Below, one piece after another: positions 10,587 through 22,470 of a stretch of 64,000 nucleotides of DNA; position 1 is the first letter of the stretch, and each line of letters begins with the position of its first letter. Origin of the DNA: Botryosphaeria dothidea (taxonomy: Eukaryota > Ascomycota > Dothideomycetes > Botryosphaeriales > Botryosphaeriaceae). The DNA is taken from positions 992,001 through 1,056,000 of the forward strand of contig WWBZ02000082.1 of assembly GCA_011503125.2 (NCBI GenBank), read 5' to 3'. Position numbers and translations under genes: made by a program. The notes under the pieces were generated by a model. It worked only from the letters and a program-made list of their open reading frames with translations, was not told where the DNA came from and did no database searches.

Positions 10587-13126
10587 TGTGCAAGCGAGGC
10601 GGCGGTGGCGCTTTTTATAAGCGTGCGGTAGGCCGCCTGATGAGATCGGTTGGGTGTGCGCGGTGATGGGGGGTGCGTGTCGTGGGTGAGGGCAGGAAGC
10701 TGCAGGGCAGGTGGTTCTGGCGCAACGGTCGGCTAGGGGAAGTTCCGTAGCTCAACCGCGCGCGCCGTGGAGAGTGAGGGCGATGAGGCCACAGCCAATT
10801 CCAACGACAACGTTCCTCCGACGCTCCCACGATGGGTGCGCGGCTCTGCGGACGAGCGCGGTGGTGCAAGGTGGCCTCGGCCGTGATTCATGTACCTTGA
10901 TGGAGGGGGCGGGCGGGCAGGCAGAGGGCAGCGGGGAGCACGACTTACCGTGGCAGGGCGGTAGGAGTCGGAGGTGTCTGTTCGGGGCACGGTGAGTGTC
11001 CTGCGAAGGCAAGGCTTGGGTGAAGATTGAAGAAGTCTGCGGCGAGGAGGAGGCCGCGGGGGTTGAAAAGGCGCAGGCACAGGCAAGCTAACGAGACTTA
11101 CCCATTATAGCGCTGAATGGATAAGGGCAATTGAATGGGAGCTGCAGCAGGGCCGCTGGGGGCAGGTATGACAGGGATATGAGGATGGATTTGGCAAAGC
11201 AGCGGCCAGTCGGATCGGACGTTCGACGTCAAGTGCGATCGAGCGAGCAGGTCGAGCAGCTGAGCTTGCGGCAGGCGGGTCTCGGGAGCGCGTGGGCACG
11301 CGTTTGCCTGCTTTTGCCTTGCAGTCACCAGTCGAGCGGGCGTGCTGTATCGCGCCTGCCAATGGGGCGGAGCGTGCAGCGGCAACTCACGCAGAAAGCG
11401 ACCGATGCGGGAAAGAGTGCGTTGCGAGTACGGCGCCCGGGGCTGTGGGCGAGGCTTGTCGCTGGGTTTTGCCGTGGGTACGCGATTTTGTACCTTGAAG
11501 GACGTGGACCGAAGTTGTCAGATGCTGCCGGTGCGGAGACGGCGAACGACGTTGTCTCAGCCGGCGCGCGCGGGCCCAGCGCACCCCCAGCTCCAGCGAG
11601 AGGCATGCTGCCAATCCGCAACGCTCCCAGCTAGCCCGTGCTACGACGACATATTAATATCGCCGGCAGCCCTCGCGGAGCAACTGCCTGCCGCTGTCGC
11701 GACGCCCTCGCCCTCGCCCTCGCCCTCCGCCGCCCCAGCCCGCCGCCTGCTGCCCGCCCAGCTAATGCGCCTGCACCTGCCGATAAGCAGCGGTCGAGCC
11801 GGAGCTGACGCTGCGGAGCACGCAAAAACAGCGCCGGCCGGCTGGGCGTCCGTCGCACACTGTACGCTGCGCCGGCAGCCAATCCGCTCGTCACGTCGTC
11901 AACAGCCTCCTCCGCCAATATATGCCAGGACAAGGGCGGGTGAAGGCCTATCTGGAGCTCCGTCCAGCGCGCGCGCCTGGAGCTGTCCCTTGGACGGAAG
12001 CGGCATAGGAATCTGTGATTCACGGCTCGTATCCTTGCCCGCGGCGTGCGCCAGCACCCGTCGTCGCCGCAGCGGGTTGTGCGGCACTGCATGAACTCCA
12101 CTCAACGCCTTGGCTGTGCATATCATGAGCATCATGGCTGCCCCTATGGCACAATAGCTGCGCCCGTGTCAGCGGGGGTGCCGTCCTCAAGCTCAAGCCG
12201 CGGGCCACGTTCCCGGATCCCCGTCGATCTCGCGCTGCCACCGCTCGTCGAGGCCGCCGTGAGGTGATCTCCAGAGTTTGTGCGCAGCTCAAGCGATCAC
12301 ATGCGGAACCAAGGGGCCTTTATGCACGCTTGCCGCTATGATCCTGCGCCCTTGAAGAATCGCTGGGAGAAACGCGGGGAATCCGGTCTGGCCATTCGCA
12401 ACCCTGCACTGACATGCAACCATTGCACAACACTCCGGCCAGCCCGTGCTGCAATGCGGGACGACCTGCTTGCATGATATCAGCTTGACGCCCCCATGAG
12501 CGACCGCTGCATGACTCGCTTGTGCCGCGTAACTCCTCGCGCCCGACTGCCGTCAACACCTACTTCACCTCTCGAGGCCGCCGCAGACATGAGCTCACAG
12601 ATCGCGCAATTGACCAGGACGGACGTCACAGGGTCGCCCTGCTGCTGCTGGGACACTTGGCTTGCTCAAGCGCGCCACAAGAGCTAGAAGCACGGGTCCG
12701 CTCGCGAAAAACTCGGCGCTGCGGCGAAGGATGGACTGCGAAAGTCGGAGCTATGAGACGTCTAAGATAAAGAAGGACTGCCGGAAGGGTCCCGCGAGTC
12801 ACTGGGCCGGCCCGAGGTACTGTGGCTTCTCAAGAACTCGTAACTTGCGCCGGGCGTCGTCGCTTTATCTGTGAAGTTCGGGCTCGCAAGTCTTGGCACG
12901 ACTCCTCGGGGATATCTTGGACTTTGTTTGACTGGTTGTCTTTCCTCAGATCATTCCTGTTTGCGCAAGTCCCTGAAGGCAATCGCCCTTTGCTAGGCCC
13001 AGAATTGTCCCCAAGGCCTGATTTCTAAAATTGTGGCTGCGTCAATGTTCGATCAGACGCTGTTATCCCGAGAGTCGCCCGCCTGCGCCGTAGGGCTGAC
13101 CGGGAGTGGGAACGCCCTCTGCTCTC
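10587..13126. other. Intergenic region; leader of the Gbp2-like gene and upstream of the MFS gene
   Basis: No supported gene. On the minus strand, GTAAGT donors are visible at about 10948 and near 11100, with AG acceptors downstream, so the Gbp2-like transcript may have a spliced 5' untranslated leader. The 250-codon plus-strand frame at 11342-12094 is GC-driven and looks random. Confidence 0.4.
11703..11726. repeat. Short tandem repeat (CGCCCT)x4
   Basis: Four perfect 6-bp units in a GC-rich intergenic stretch. Ordinary low-complexity sequence. Confidence 0.9.
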
Positions 13127-13133
13127 TATATAA
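13127..13133 (+). promoter_or_regulatory. TATA box of the MFS transporter gene
   Basis: TATATAA lies 84 bases upstream of the ATG at 13211, followed by a short pyrimidine-containing leader. Position and sequence fit a core-promoter TATA element, which suggests a regulated rather than constitutive promoter. Confidence 0.6.
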
Positions 13134-13210
13134 CAACCCTGACCGCTCCTGACTCCTGGAATCTCAGCACAGTTGTTTTCAATCGGACCATTCTGTGACG
13201 CCTGGAAACC

Positions 13211-15103
13211 ATGGCAGATACTGAGAGTCGTCACAAAAGAGACTCGAGCTCGGACAGCTCGAGCACTAAGCTGGATGAGACTCATGCCCAAGACTTCGCC
13301 CAAACGGGCTTCCAACCCATCAACACCAGTCACACCAGAACCTCATCACGGCCTACGGGAGAGGACCTTGTCAACCTCCCTTCTCGTACCTTGAGCAACG
13401 ATGCTCGTCTCGATGAATACACCCAGGAGACCATTGAAGGTACTATCCTGAAGGCCGTCAAGTCCCACCAGACCGGAAAGTACGAGCGTTATGAGCTCGT
13501 GACGTGGAAGGTCGACGATCCCGAGAATCCCAAGAACTGGAGCAAGGCGTACAAGTGGTGGTGCACCATGTGTGTGGCCTTTACTTGCTTTGTCGTTGCA
13601 CTCAACAGTTCCGTCATTACCGCCGATATTGAGGGTCCGGCACAAGAATTCGGTGTCTCGAGAGAGGTTGGATTGCTGGCTATCACTCTTTTCGTTGTTG
13701 GCTTTGGTGTCGGTAAGTTGCTCCGCGATCGTGTTTAATGCAATCTGTTGACGTCAATCGCGACAGGACCTATGGCTTTTGCTCCCCTGAGCGAGGTCGT
13801 CGGTAGGAGACCAATCTACGCCTCGACCCTGCTCATCGCCGTTCTCTTCATTTTGCCCGGTGCTCTTTCCAAAAATATCGCAACTCTGCTTGTTGGACGT
13901 GCCATCGACGGTATCGCCTTCAGCGCCCCTATGACGCTGGTCGGCGGAACATTGGCAGACCTATGGAAGAACGAGGAACGAGGTGTACCGATGGCCGCCT
14001 TCAGTGCAGCACCGTATGTAATTATGCTACCTACTCTACGGGTTATGGAAGCTAACCTCGGTTTAGATTCATCGGTCCTGCTATTGGTCCTCTGATTGGT
14101 GGCTTTTTGGCTGATGGCTTGGGCTGGAGATGGCTCTACTGGATTCAGTTGATCCTCTCCGGCGTTGCCTGGTTCCTCATTACCTTTACCGTACCGGAAA
14201 CCTACACTCCCAGCCTACTGGCTAAGCGCGCGAAGAAGATGAGGAAGGAGACAGGCGATGACAAGTACGTCACTGAAGAAGATTTGGACAAGCGTTCGTT
14301 TGCAGAGCGTATGTCCATCTTCTTGCTCAGGCCGTTCCAGCTCTTGTTCCTGGAGCCCATCGTCTTCTTCATTTCCCTGTACATGAGTGTCTTGTACGGA
14401 CTGCTGTACATGTTCTTCGTTGCGTAAGTCGTCCTCCGAGGCAAGAAATGGTTTGCATAAACTAACAGTCTCCAGGTACCCGATTGTTTTCCAAGAAGGC
14501 AAGAACTACAGCGCCTCGACGACTGGGCTCATGTTCATTCCTCTTGCCGTGGGTGTCGTCCTCAGTGCTTTTTGCTCTCCGTGGGTCAACAAGCACTATC
14601 TGTACCTGTCGGATAAGTACAACGGCAAGCCCCCGGCAGAGGTTCGTCTCTGGCCAATGATGTGCTCTTGCTGGTTCATCCCAATCGGCTTATTCATTTT
14701 CGCCTGGACCTCGTACCCTCGGCTCATCTGGGTCGGACCCGCTCTCGGTGGATTCCCCGTCGGCTTCGGTTTCATCTTCCTGTACAATGCCGCGAACAAC
14801 TACCTCGTCGACTCTTACCAGCACCAAGCCGCGTCCGCGCTGGCTGCCAAGACGTTCATCCGGTCGTTCTGGGGAGCAGCCGTAGTCCTGTTCACAGAGC
14901 AGATGTACCACCGCCTCGGTTATCAATGGGCTTCCACCCTCCTGGCGTTCATCGGCCTCGCCTGCTGCGCCATTCCTTTCGTCTTTTACTTCAAGGGCGC
15001 GGCCATCCGTCGCCACTCAAAGTTCGCGTACAGCGGAGATGACGAGGAGAACCAGAACGAGAAGGGCATTCCTCCGACAAAGATCTCCACTGATGCCCAG
15101 TAG
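13211..15103 (+). CDS. MFS transporter, DHA1 drug/polyamine-type
   Basis: Exons 13211..13712, 13767..14013, 14067..14423 and 14476..15103 encode 577 residues; the introns are 52-54 nt. A hydrophilic, Ser/Thr-rich N-terminus of about 110 residues precedes the [11 protein letters not shown] motif found just before helix 1 in the fungal DHA1 (TPO/FLU1/MDR1-like) transporters. [13 protein letters not shown] is the motif-A loop between helices 2 and 3. About twelve membrane spans follow, with the usual charged central loop (about residues 325-365) between the two six-helix halves. Family members are plasma-membrane proton antiporters exporting drugs, polyamines or metabolites. There is no biosynthetic cluster beside it, so a general detoxification or polyamine role is more likely than toxin export, but that is inference. 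The gene has a TATA box about 80 nt upstream of the start codon. Confidence 0.92.
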
Positions 15104-16600
15104 ATAAGACAACACCGGAGGCGGGCATCCAACCAATTTCGGCAACTTCAATCTCTACACCGCCAAATTTCTGGCGGCATTCGTCTCACTATCGGGATTC
15201 AACGCGGCATCGGGTTCGGGACGTCGCATAGATCAATTTCTCATTCGCCGCGCAACAGCTTTCCCAAAGCGGCGTAGACTCTAGACATAGACCATTAGAC
15301 GGGAAGAGTTTGAGAGGTTCTGTTGGCGTTGATCGTCAAAAGAGACTGAGATATCAAAAGCGGGCGTTTTTTTTCTTCTTTCTCTCTTCAAAACCATACT
15401 TAGTTAATGATGGAGTGTAAGATACCAGGCATTAGTGGCCGTTTTGGGGGGAGGATACGGGGATATACGTAGCATGGAGAATGAAGTCAATTGCATTGGA
15501 CTGAGCGTGATTGTCAGGAGGCAAGAGATTCTGTTGTGATGCTCTGCGGAAGAGTGCTGATTCTTCAACCTCGGTGTCCGCTGCTCCTGGACCCATCCGC
15601 GGTAATACGGGCCGTGACAACATCTCTGTAGATGCGTTGTACAGGCCCGACGCACGGTGTTCTGGTTCAGCCAACCGGTCAGGGTGAGGGTGGTGAGCGG
15701 GTCAATTGAGACGGGGGAAAGCAACCCCCACAGCGGTGAAGTGCTGTTGAAAGGGGCAGCGAAACGGCGCCGATTCGCGAGAGAAGGTCGAGTGGAAAAG
15801 CGCTCATCACGCACTCGTGACATGGAAGGCTTTTGGAGATAGGCCAAAAATGGAGTAGCGAGCCGATGAGCCGTTAGATGCTGCGTGATTTGATGTGCGG
15901 CAACGGCCGGCAGGCACACGCGGGCTGTCAATCTCGGCCGATGGATGCTCCCGCAGCCACGGCAGCGCAGGATGATGCGGGTTATGCGTGTTTTCCATTA
16001 ATGACGCGAGGATGGCGGCGTAGGGCTGAAGGCGAGGCTGCCGCGTTATCCAGACAAGCTCGATCGCCGGGCGGCCTGAGGCAGCGCGGCTCGAAGCTTC
16101 TGGCACAGCCAGCGCAGCAGCAATTTTTCGACGACGGCGGGGCCGCCTCGTGTGGGCGCCCGACGCTATTCCTCTAGATGGGTGATGACCGCGCATCAGC
16201 GCGTCGATTCATCAGCAGCGCCCCCTGCGCCATTTTGTCGTGCTGTCCAAGCGGCATGCTCGGCATGGGTTCACCCTGGGGTAGATCTCTTTAAAGGCAT
16301 GGCCAGCTGCGGCCTCAGGCGCCCCGGCGTCGATTGTCGCGGACGCGCGCACCAATCCGCGGCGCGCTCGGCCCTGATTCCTGAAGTCGAAACGTGACAG
16401 GCGATGGAAATAAGTGGCCCGGCCGTTGGTGTTCTTCCCGCGCGCGCAGCGGCTAGCAGTGACGAAAACCAGCCGTTCATTACTCGTGCCTCTCGCTCGC
16501 ATCGCATCGCATCGCATCCGATCCAGCGCGCCCCAGCCCTCCGTCATAACCTCGCCGCGACGCTGCTCCCCGCGCAGCATGCTCTGCCCGCCCCTCTGAC
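15104..16600. other. Intergenic region between MFS and Zn2Cys6 genes
   Basis: No convincing reading frame. The right part is the GC-rich promoter and leader of the transcription-factor gene and includes a (CGCAT)x4 repeat. Confidence 0.5.
16498..16517. repeat. Short tandem repeat (CGCAT)x4
   Basis: Four perfect 5-bp units about 85 bases before the start codon of the Zn2Cys6 gene, in its presumed leader or core promoter. Confidence 0.9.
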
Positions 16601-18924
16601 ATGTTCAAGACAGAGCCCGGCATGGAGTCGCAGAGTCCCAGCACCACCGCCTCGGCCGCCACCCAGCACTTCAACCCGGCCGAGGCCTCGCGCTCTGACG
16701 TCGACGAGATCCTCCGCCGCAAGCGAAAGGCCCGCGAGTACAAGGCCTGCTACCCATGCCGCCAGCGCAAGGTCAAGTGCGACCAGGCCGTGCCGTGCAA
16801 GACGTGTATCGGTACGCTGACGGCCATGCCATTGACGACCTGCTCCCGCCCGCCCCGCTAACAGACTTTGTAGCAAGAGAGCATCCCGAGCTATGCACCT
16901 ACCACCCGCCCGCCGAGTCACACCCTCCCGCAAAACGCATGAACCACGGCTCCCACCCGCCAGACTCGTCCAACGGCCTCGGCTCCGGCATCCAGTACAA
17001 CGGCAACGGCACCGTGACCATCGGCCGCGAGGACTGGGAACGCCTGTGCTCTAAGCTCAACACCGTCGAGCGCTCCTTGATCGACCTGAAGAGCACCATC
17101 AAGTCCGCCTCCGAGAGCTCGGCCGAGGATGTCCAGAACGGCCACCACCACATCCCCGATTCCGCCATGAGCACACCGTCGAAGCAGCCCGACGGCCAGG
17201 TTGCCTCGCAGGGCATCCACACCACCAACAGCATCACCGGCCAGACGGTGCACCTGGGCAGCAGCTCTGTGCCCGCATTAGTCATGTCCCTGGGTAAGGG
17301 CGAGGGCGCGAGCGCACCAGTTCAGGAACTCCTCGGCAAGAACGTGCTTCCCCTCTTCGGGCTGGACAACGAGAGTGCCACGTACCCGTTCGTAGATCTC
17401 TGGGGGCTGCCACATGGATCCATGAGCCGGATATACGAGCTTTGCAATGCTCTGCCAAATGACTCAGACTGCTGGAACCTGCTCAAGTACCACAAAGAAA
17501 CCGCCCACACTGTTTTCCCGGCCATTGCGGATATTGAAAAGCTCGAGTCAGAACTCCTCCGGTTCCTTATTGCTCGCGGAGGCTCTCAGACGAACGATGA
17601 CGGGAGCATCAGCGGTGTCACAGAGCAGACGATTTTCGGGAAGGATCTCCACTGGGTTGGCCTGCTTTTCGCCGTGTTGGCGTCGGGATGCCAATGTTCT
17701 GCATTGCCACGCAAAGAGCGTGAGCTGACATCACAGGTCTACATCTGTTGCAGCTTTGAGTGCTTGCGGATCACCAATTTCCTCTCCCATTCGAACCTGG
17801 AGACCATCCAGACCCTGCTCATTCTCGGCAACGTCATGTCAAACAACATGAATGCCGGCGTTGCATGGTCGCTGCTTGGCTTGACCATTCGGTTGGCTCA
17901 GAGTCAAGGGCTGCACCGGACGTGCCCATCAAACACCACCGAAGAGATGAAGCTCACGCGCAAGAAGATATGGTGGTCCGTGCTGTGGCAGGATAGCTTG
18001 CTCTCCATCACCTTCGACCGAGCCTCATCGATGAGCACGAACGAGCCCGTCCCAATCAGCCCGGAGTCCAGTCCAGGAAATCGGTCATACATGGAGTGCA
18101 TGTACCGGCTCTGCAAGGTTGGGTTGGACATTGTCAGCGAACGGGCTTTGAATCACACGCCACAAGAGACATTATCACGAATTGCGGAGCGACGACAAGA
18201 AATCCAGCAGATCATGTTGGATGCAGCGGATTACCTGCGCGATTCTCGCAAATGCCGATCGATGCGTAACCAGCTAGAACACTGGGCCTTGTACCTGCAC
18301 ATGTCTTACATCACATCCGAACTGTGCCGACCAGCCATCAGCCCGTCGATGGCTGATCACGAGCTGGCGCGCCCTCTGCGGAAAGCCTGCATCGACAGCC
18401 TGGCCAACGCTGTCGAGGCATTCCTTGGTCTGCAAAACATGACCGTTTTCGCAAGCCGGTCGTGGGCGGCTGTGCACCGATCCCTAAGTTGCGCTCTTCT
18501 GCTCGGCATTCTCAAGGAGCCAGAACGCAACGAACGCGCGCGCATGCTCCTAGAAAAGTTGATATCCGTACTCACCGACATCACCTCAAAGGTCGACCCT
18601 ACAGAACTTTCCACGCCGGTCACGCGCTCGATGATTGCACTCAGGAAGCTGCTGAATTTGCAAGATGCGAGCAAGCAGCAGCAGCAGCAGCAGCAGGGGA
18701 TGGTAAATACGTCACAGGGGATGATTCACAACACAACGACGGCATCAAGCACGCCCAACATGACGGGATACAGCATCGACGACATCAACGGCGCCTTCGT
18801 TGGAGACGATGCCACGTTCGGAATAATACAGAGTCCTTTGATGGCTGACCTGGATAGTGAGGCGAGCCCGTACGCGTTGATGGATAGTATTATTTGGGGA
18901 GTGAAGAGGACGCCTCCTGGTTGA
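16601..18924 (+). CDS. Zn2Cys6 fungal-type transcription factor
   Basis: Exons 16601..16811 and 16874..18924 encode 753 residues. The binuclear zinc cluster is near residues 50-79: ACYPCRQRKVKCD, then C-x2-C and a last Cys, giving spacing C-x2-C-x6-C-x5-C-x2-C-x8-C. It is preceded by a basic stretch. The single 62-nt intron falls inside the cluster, between the fifth and sixth cysteines. A linker-like region (REDWERLCSKLNTVERSL) may dimerise. The middle is a Fungal_trans domain, seen in AGVAWSLLGLTIRLAQSQGLH and the KIWWSVLWQDSLLS stretch. A seven-Gln tract lies near the C-terminus. Such proteins bind CGG-type sites and control metabolic or stress genes. Targets are unknown; neither neighbour is an obvious partner, although the upstream MFS gene on the same strand is a possible one. 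Confidence 0.92.
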
Positions 18925-20089
18925 AGGAAGGGTAGTTGTTGAATGGTGATACGGTCGTGTCGCGGCAATTTTGAAGGACAGATGGCTTGGAATAAAGCGC
19001 CTGTCAGGGAGAAAGGGAGTGGACATCAGCAAGACTGCAGCGGAGCACGAAGAGAAAGGCAGGACGCCGGACGGCAGCGCCTGCTTCGGCAAATAATTCT
19101 CGGACCATTGGCTAGGGAAACGTCTTATTCTTGTCGGCTCATTCGTTAATGGTCTGACGGCTCACAGGAAGTCCCAAAGAGGACAACCGGTATAGACGGC
19201 GCTCAAATAGAAAGGACAAAAGGATTTGGTGACTGGGGAGGTACATGTCAGGGGACGAGGCGGGGATGGACTGGGATGAAGGCGCTTTTGAGGAGAGGAC
19301 AGTGCAAGGTGTATGGGTATCTCTGGCTTAAGGCATACTACGAAGTGCGAGTTTCCGGGAAAAAAGAGTGTCAAAATATCAACATTGTGATGTGCGAATG
19401 ATCCTATATGCCTCCACAATGTCGGAGAGTTCAATGAGGGGCTGCAGGGTTGCGGGGTAACAAATTGTCGACAAACGATGCCCCAGGTGTTGAGGGCTTG
19501 GTGGACCTCGGACGGACGAGAAAGACACGGGACGAGGGAAGAGAGCTCACCAGCACCCAGGACTCTGCTGCTACTGACATCCGTTCGGGAAGCGGGTAGC
19601 GTGGTAGAGGGCGGCGCACGTCGGGTGAAGACTTAGCCGAGGGCCGCCGGGAGAAGACTCTTGCAGCGGATGGGCAAGATTCAGCCAGCTCGCCGTGTCG
19701 TGGCAATCTACGGTGCTCTGTTGGGGACTCCGTCTCAGCAGTTGCAAGCCGGCGACGATTGCATTGCAGGGCAGGTCTTAAGGCGCGGGAAGGAGGGCCA
19801 AAGAGGTGGGCGTTCCGACGTGGTCTGGCGGGCGCAGTTCCGCGGTGTGGGGGATACCCGTCGCTCATAGCCGAAGCGTAGAGCTCCCCCCGTGGGAAGC
19901 TTGGGCCCAAGGCCGTCATTTACCGCGACAGCTTCCGGACCCTCATGGCGGACGCCCAAAACACAACGCCGCACTCGTCCGCTCTTCTCTCTCCTTCATC
20001 CCTCCCTTGTTTCCTCCCGAGTGAGTGAGTGTGTAGCTGCGCGCGTCGACATCTGACCCCTGAGACCAATTGCTTGACTCTCCTTCGCC
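18925..20089. other. Intergenic region upstream of the SCOT gene
   Basis: No supported gene. The 162-codon minus frame at 19431-19919 has random-looking composition. The last 100 bases are pyrimidine-rich, as expected for a transcription start and leader. Confidence 0.45.
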
Positions 20090-21773
20090 ATGCCGTCGTC
20101 GATAGCTCTGTGCATGCGCACTGCGCGCCACTTCACCTCCTCCAATTCCTCCAAGGCCCGTCTTCTCCCTGTCCGCAAGCAATTGGCCTTCCCGCTGACC
20201 AGAGCAGGCCGTTCGCCTCGCCCGCACATTCGCCTCGTCTACCCGGCGCTTCGAGATCAACAAGGTGCTTCCCTCGGCCGATGCCGCCATTGCCGACATG
20301 AAGTCCGACAGCACACTTCTTTGCGGCGGCTTCGGCCTCTGCGGTGTGCCCGACACGCTCATCAACCAAGTCCACAAGACGCCCTCGATCAAGGGCATCA
20401 CCGCCGTGTCCAACAACGCCGGCGTGGTCGGCTCCGGACTGGGCCTTCTGCTCGAATCTGGCCAGATCAAGAAGATGATTGCCTCGTACGTCGGCGAGAA
20501 CAAGGTCTTCGAGTCAAAGTACCTCAAGGGCGAGATCGAGCTGGAACTTACTCCCCAAGGTACGCTGGCCGAGCGCTGCCGCGCCGGCGGCCACGGAATC
20601 CCCGCCTTCTACACCCCCGCCGCCTATGGCACCGTCGTCCAGACGGGCGAGCTGCCGCTCAAGTTCAACCCGGACGGCACCATCGCCCAGTACTCGGAGC
20701 CGCGCGACGTGAAGGTCTTCGACGGCAAGAGCTACGTCATGGAGCAGGCCATCCGCGGTGACTACGCCTTCATCAAGGCGTGGAAGGCTGACAAGCTGGG
20801 CAACGTGCAGTTCCGCTTCGCCGCCCAGAACTTCAACGGCGCCATGGCCCGCAACGCCAAAACCACCATTGTCGAGGCCGAGCACATCGTCGAGGTGGGT
20901 GAGATCGATCCCGCTGCCGTACACGTGCCTGGAATCTACGTCAAGCGTGTCATCCAGGCCACGGAGCCCAAGAACATCGAGAAGGTCGTCAATGCAAAGG
21001 ACCCGGCTGATGCCATGTCTTCGCTTGGCTCGGGCGACGCCGCCTCGAAGCGCGAGCGCATCGTCCGTCGCGCAGCCAAGGAGTTCAAGAACGGCATGTA
21101 CGCCAACTTGGGCATTGGCATGCCCATGCTCGCCCCGTCCTTTGTCGACGAGAGCGTCGAGGTCCAGCTGCAATCCGAGAACGGCATCCTCGGCCTGGGC
21201 CCGTATCCCCAGAAGGGCCTAGAGGACCCGGATCTCATCAACGCCGGCAAGGAGACCGTCACTCTCCGGCCTGGCGCCTCCTGCTTCGGCTCAGACGAGA
21301 GTTTTGGCATGATCCGTAGCGGTCGCATCGACCTCACCATCCTTGGCGCCATGCAGGTCTCGGCCAAGGGCGATCTGGCCAACTGGATGCTCCCCGGCAA
21401 GATTAAGGGCTTCGGCGGTGCCATGGATCTCGTCAGCAACCCGCAGAACACAAAGGTTGTTGTCACCATGGAGCACACGGACAAGAAGGGCCGCCCCAAG
21501 ATTCTCAAGCAGTGCGAGTTCCCGCTCACCGGCAGGAGTTGCGTGAGCAGGATTATTACCGATTTGGTGAGTCTCATTTCTCCCTCCTACTCTGATTTGT
21601 CCTTGAATACTTTTGCTGACGGATTGTTTGTCTGAACACAGTGCGTTTTTGATGTCGACTTCACCAATGGCCTCACCCTGGTCGAGCTGGCTGAGGGCGT
21701 CACGGTTGACGAGGTCAAGGCGAAGACGGAGGCGCCCTTCCAGGTCGCGGATAACATCAAGCCTATGTTATAG
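20090..21773 (+). CDS. OXCT1: Succinyl-CoA:3-ketoacid CoA transferase, mitochondrial
   Basis: The enzyme moves CoA from succinyl-CoA to acetoacetate in the mitochondrial matrix, allowing ketone-body use; in fungi related enzymes also serve in acetate and propionyl-CoA handling. The body from 20208 aligns with both halves of the family: CoA-transferase domain A (GGFGLCGVPDTLI at the front, GTLAERCRAGG) and domain B, with the catalytic Glu in QSENGILGLGP at about residue 351. My model is 20090..20170, 20208..21566 and 21642..21773 (523 residues, close to the 520 of animal SCOT). The last intron (75 nt, GTGAGT donor) is secure. The first is not: the presequence starts in one frame and continues as AVRLARTFASSTRRFEINKV in another, and the only frame-correct junction I see is a 37-nt intron with a weak GTCCGC donor, a CTGAC branch site and CAG acceptor. 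Function is clear; the first exon is provisional. Confidence 0.92.
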
Positions 21774-22470
21774 AAAGAAATTGATCTGAGACGCGTGCAA
21801 CACCAAAACAAGGAAAGAGGAAAGGAAACACCGTTCAGGGGACGAGGACACGGGGCAGAGGCGTCGTCCTTGAGTTCCCGGGGTGGAAGAAATGGACGGA
21901 GTCAAGACATTACCGACGTTGGACGCCGCCAGCATAGCATTGTCCGATTGAGCAGGGCGGAGCAGGGTGGAGGCATGAAGATACGAAAGCGGAAAGTAAA
22001 AACAGCACGATCCGAATCCCTGAATGAGGAAATCGGTAACTATCTGTTCACATTGTCCCGATTTGATGTAGATAATTGATACCTCCGAAATGTTCTCACG
22101 TATATTCTTGCTTTGTTTTCGTGCAGCGAGACTCGATGTATTATAGGTGATGTACACTACTCACAAATCAATTACCTTCCCAAAGCTCCATTAGGAGTGT
22201 ATCGAAGCGTATCCAACAGTAGTCCACTGGTCTATAACCACAATCCCACCCATTAAACACGCTGTTCGTCGATTGACCAGCCGGTTCGTTGTCCGTATGT
22301 ACCATAGCACGGGGGAAAGCGTCTATCAACAAAGCTCTCCCTTCACTCTGTGAAAGGGGCACCAGGCCTCCTCCACTCTCGCCCAATCGTTCATTATGCC
22401 CATGAATCGTAAGAATAAGACATCGACATCAAGCGTCCAAAAGAATCAGCAAACCTTATTCACGCCGTCA
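21774..22470. other. Convergent 3' intergenic region
   Basis: The SCOT gene (+) and the App1-domain gene (-) end toward each other here. The stretch holds only their 3' untranslated regions; I see no gene in it. Confidence 0.6.

Noticed and set aside
11342..12094. 250-codon plus-strand frame
   Set aside because: GC-rich noncoding look, includes a (CGCCCT) repeat, and no homology features.
20514..21577. Minus-strand frames of 213-219 codons
   Set aside because: They mirror the SCOT coding sequence, whose biased codons leave the opposite strand open.
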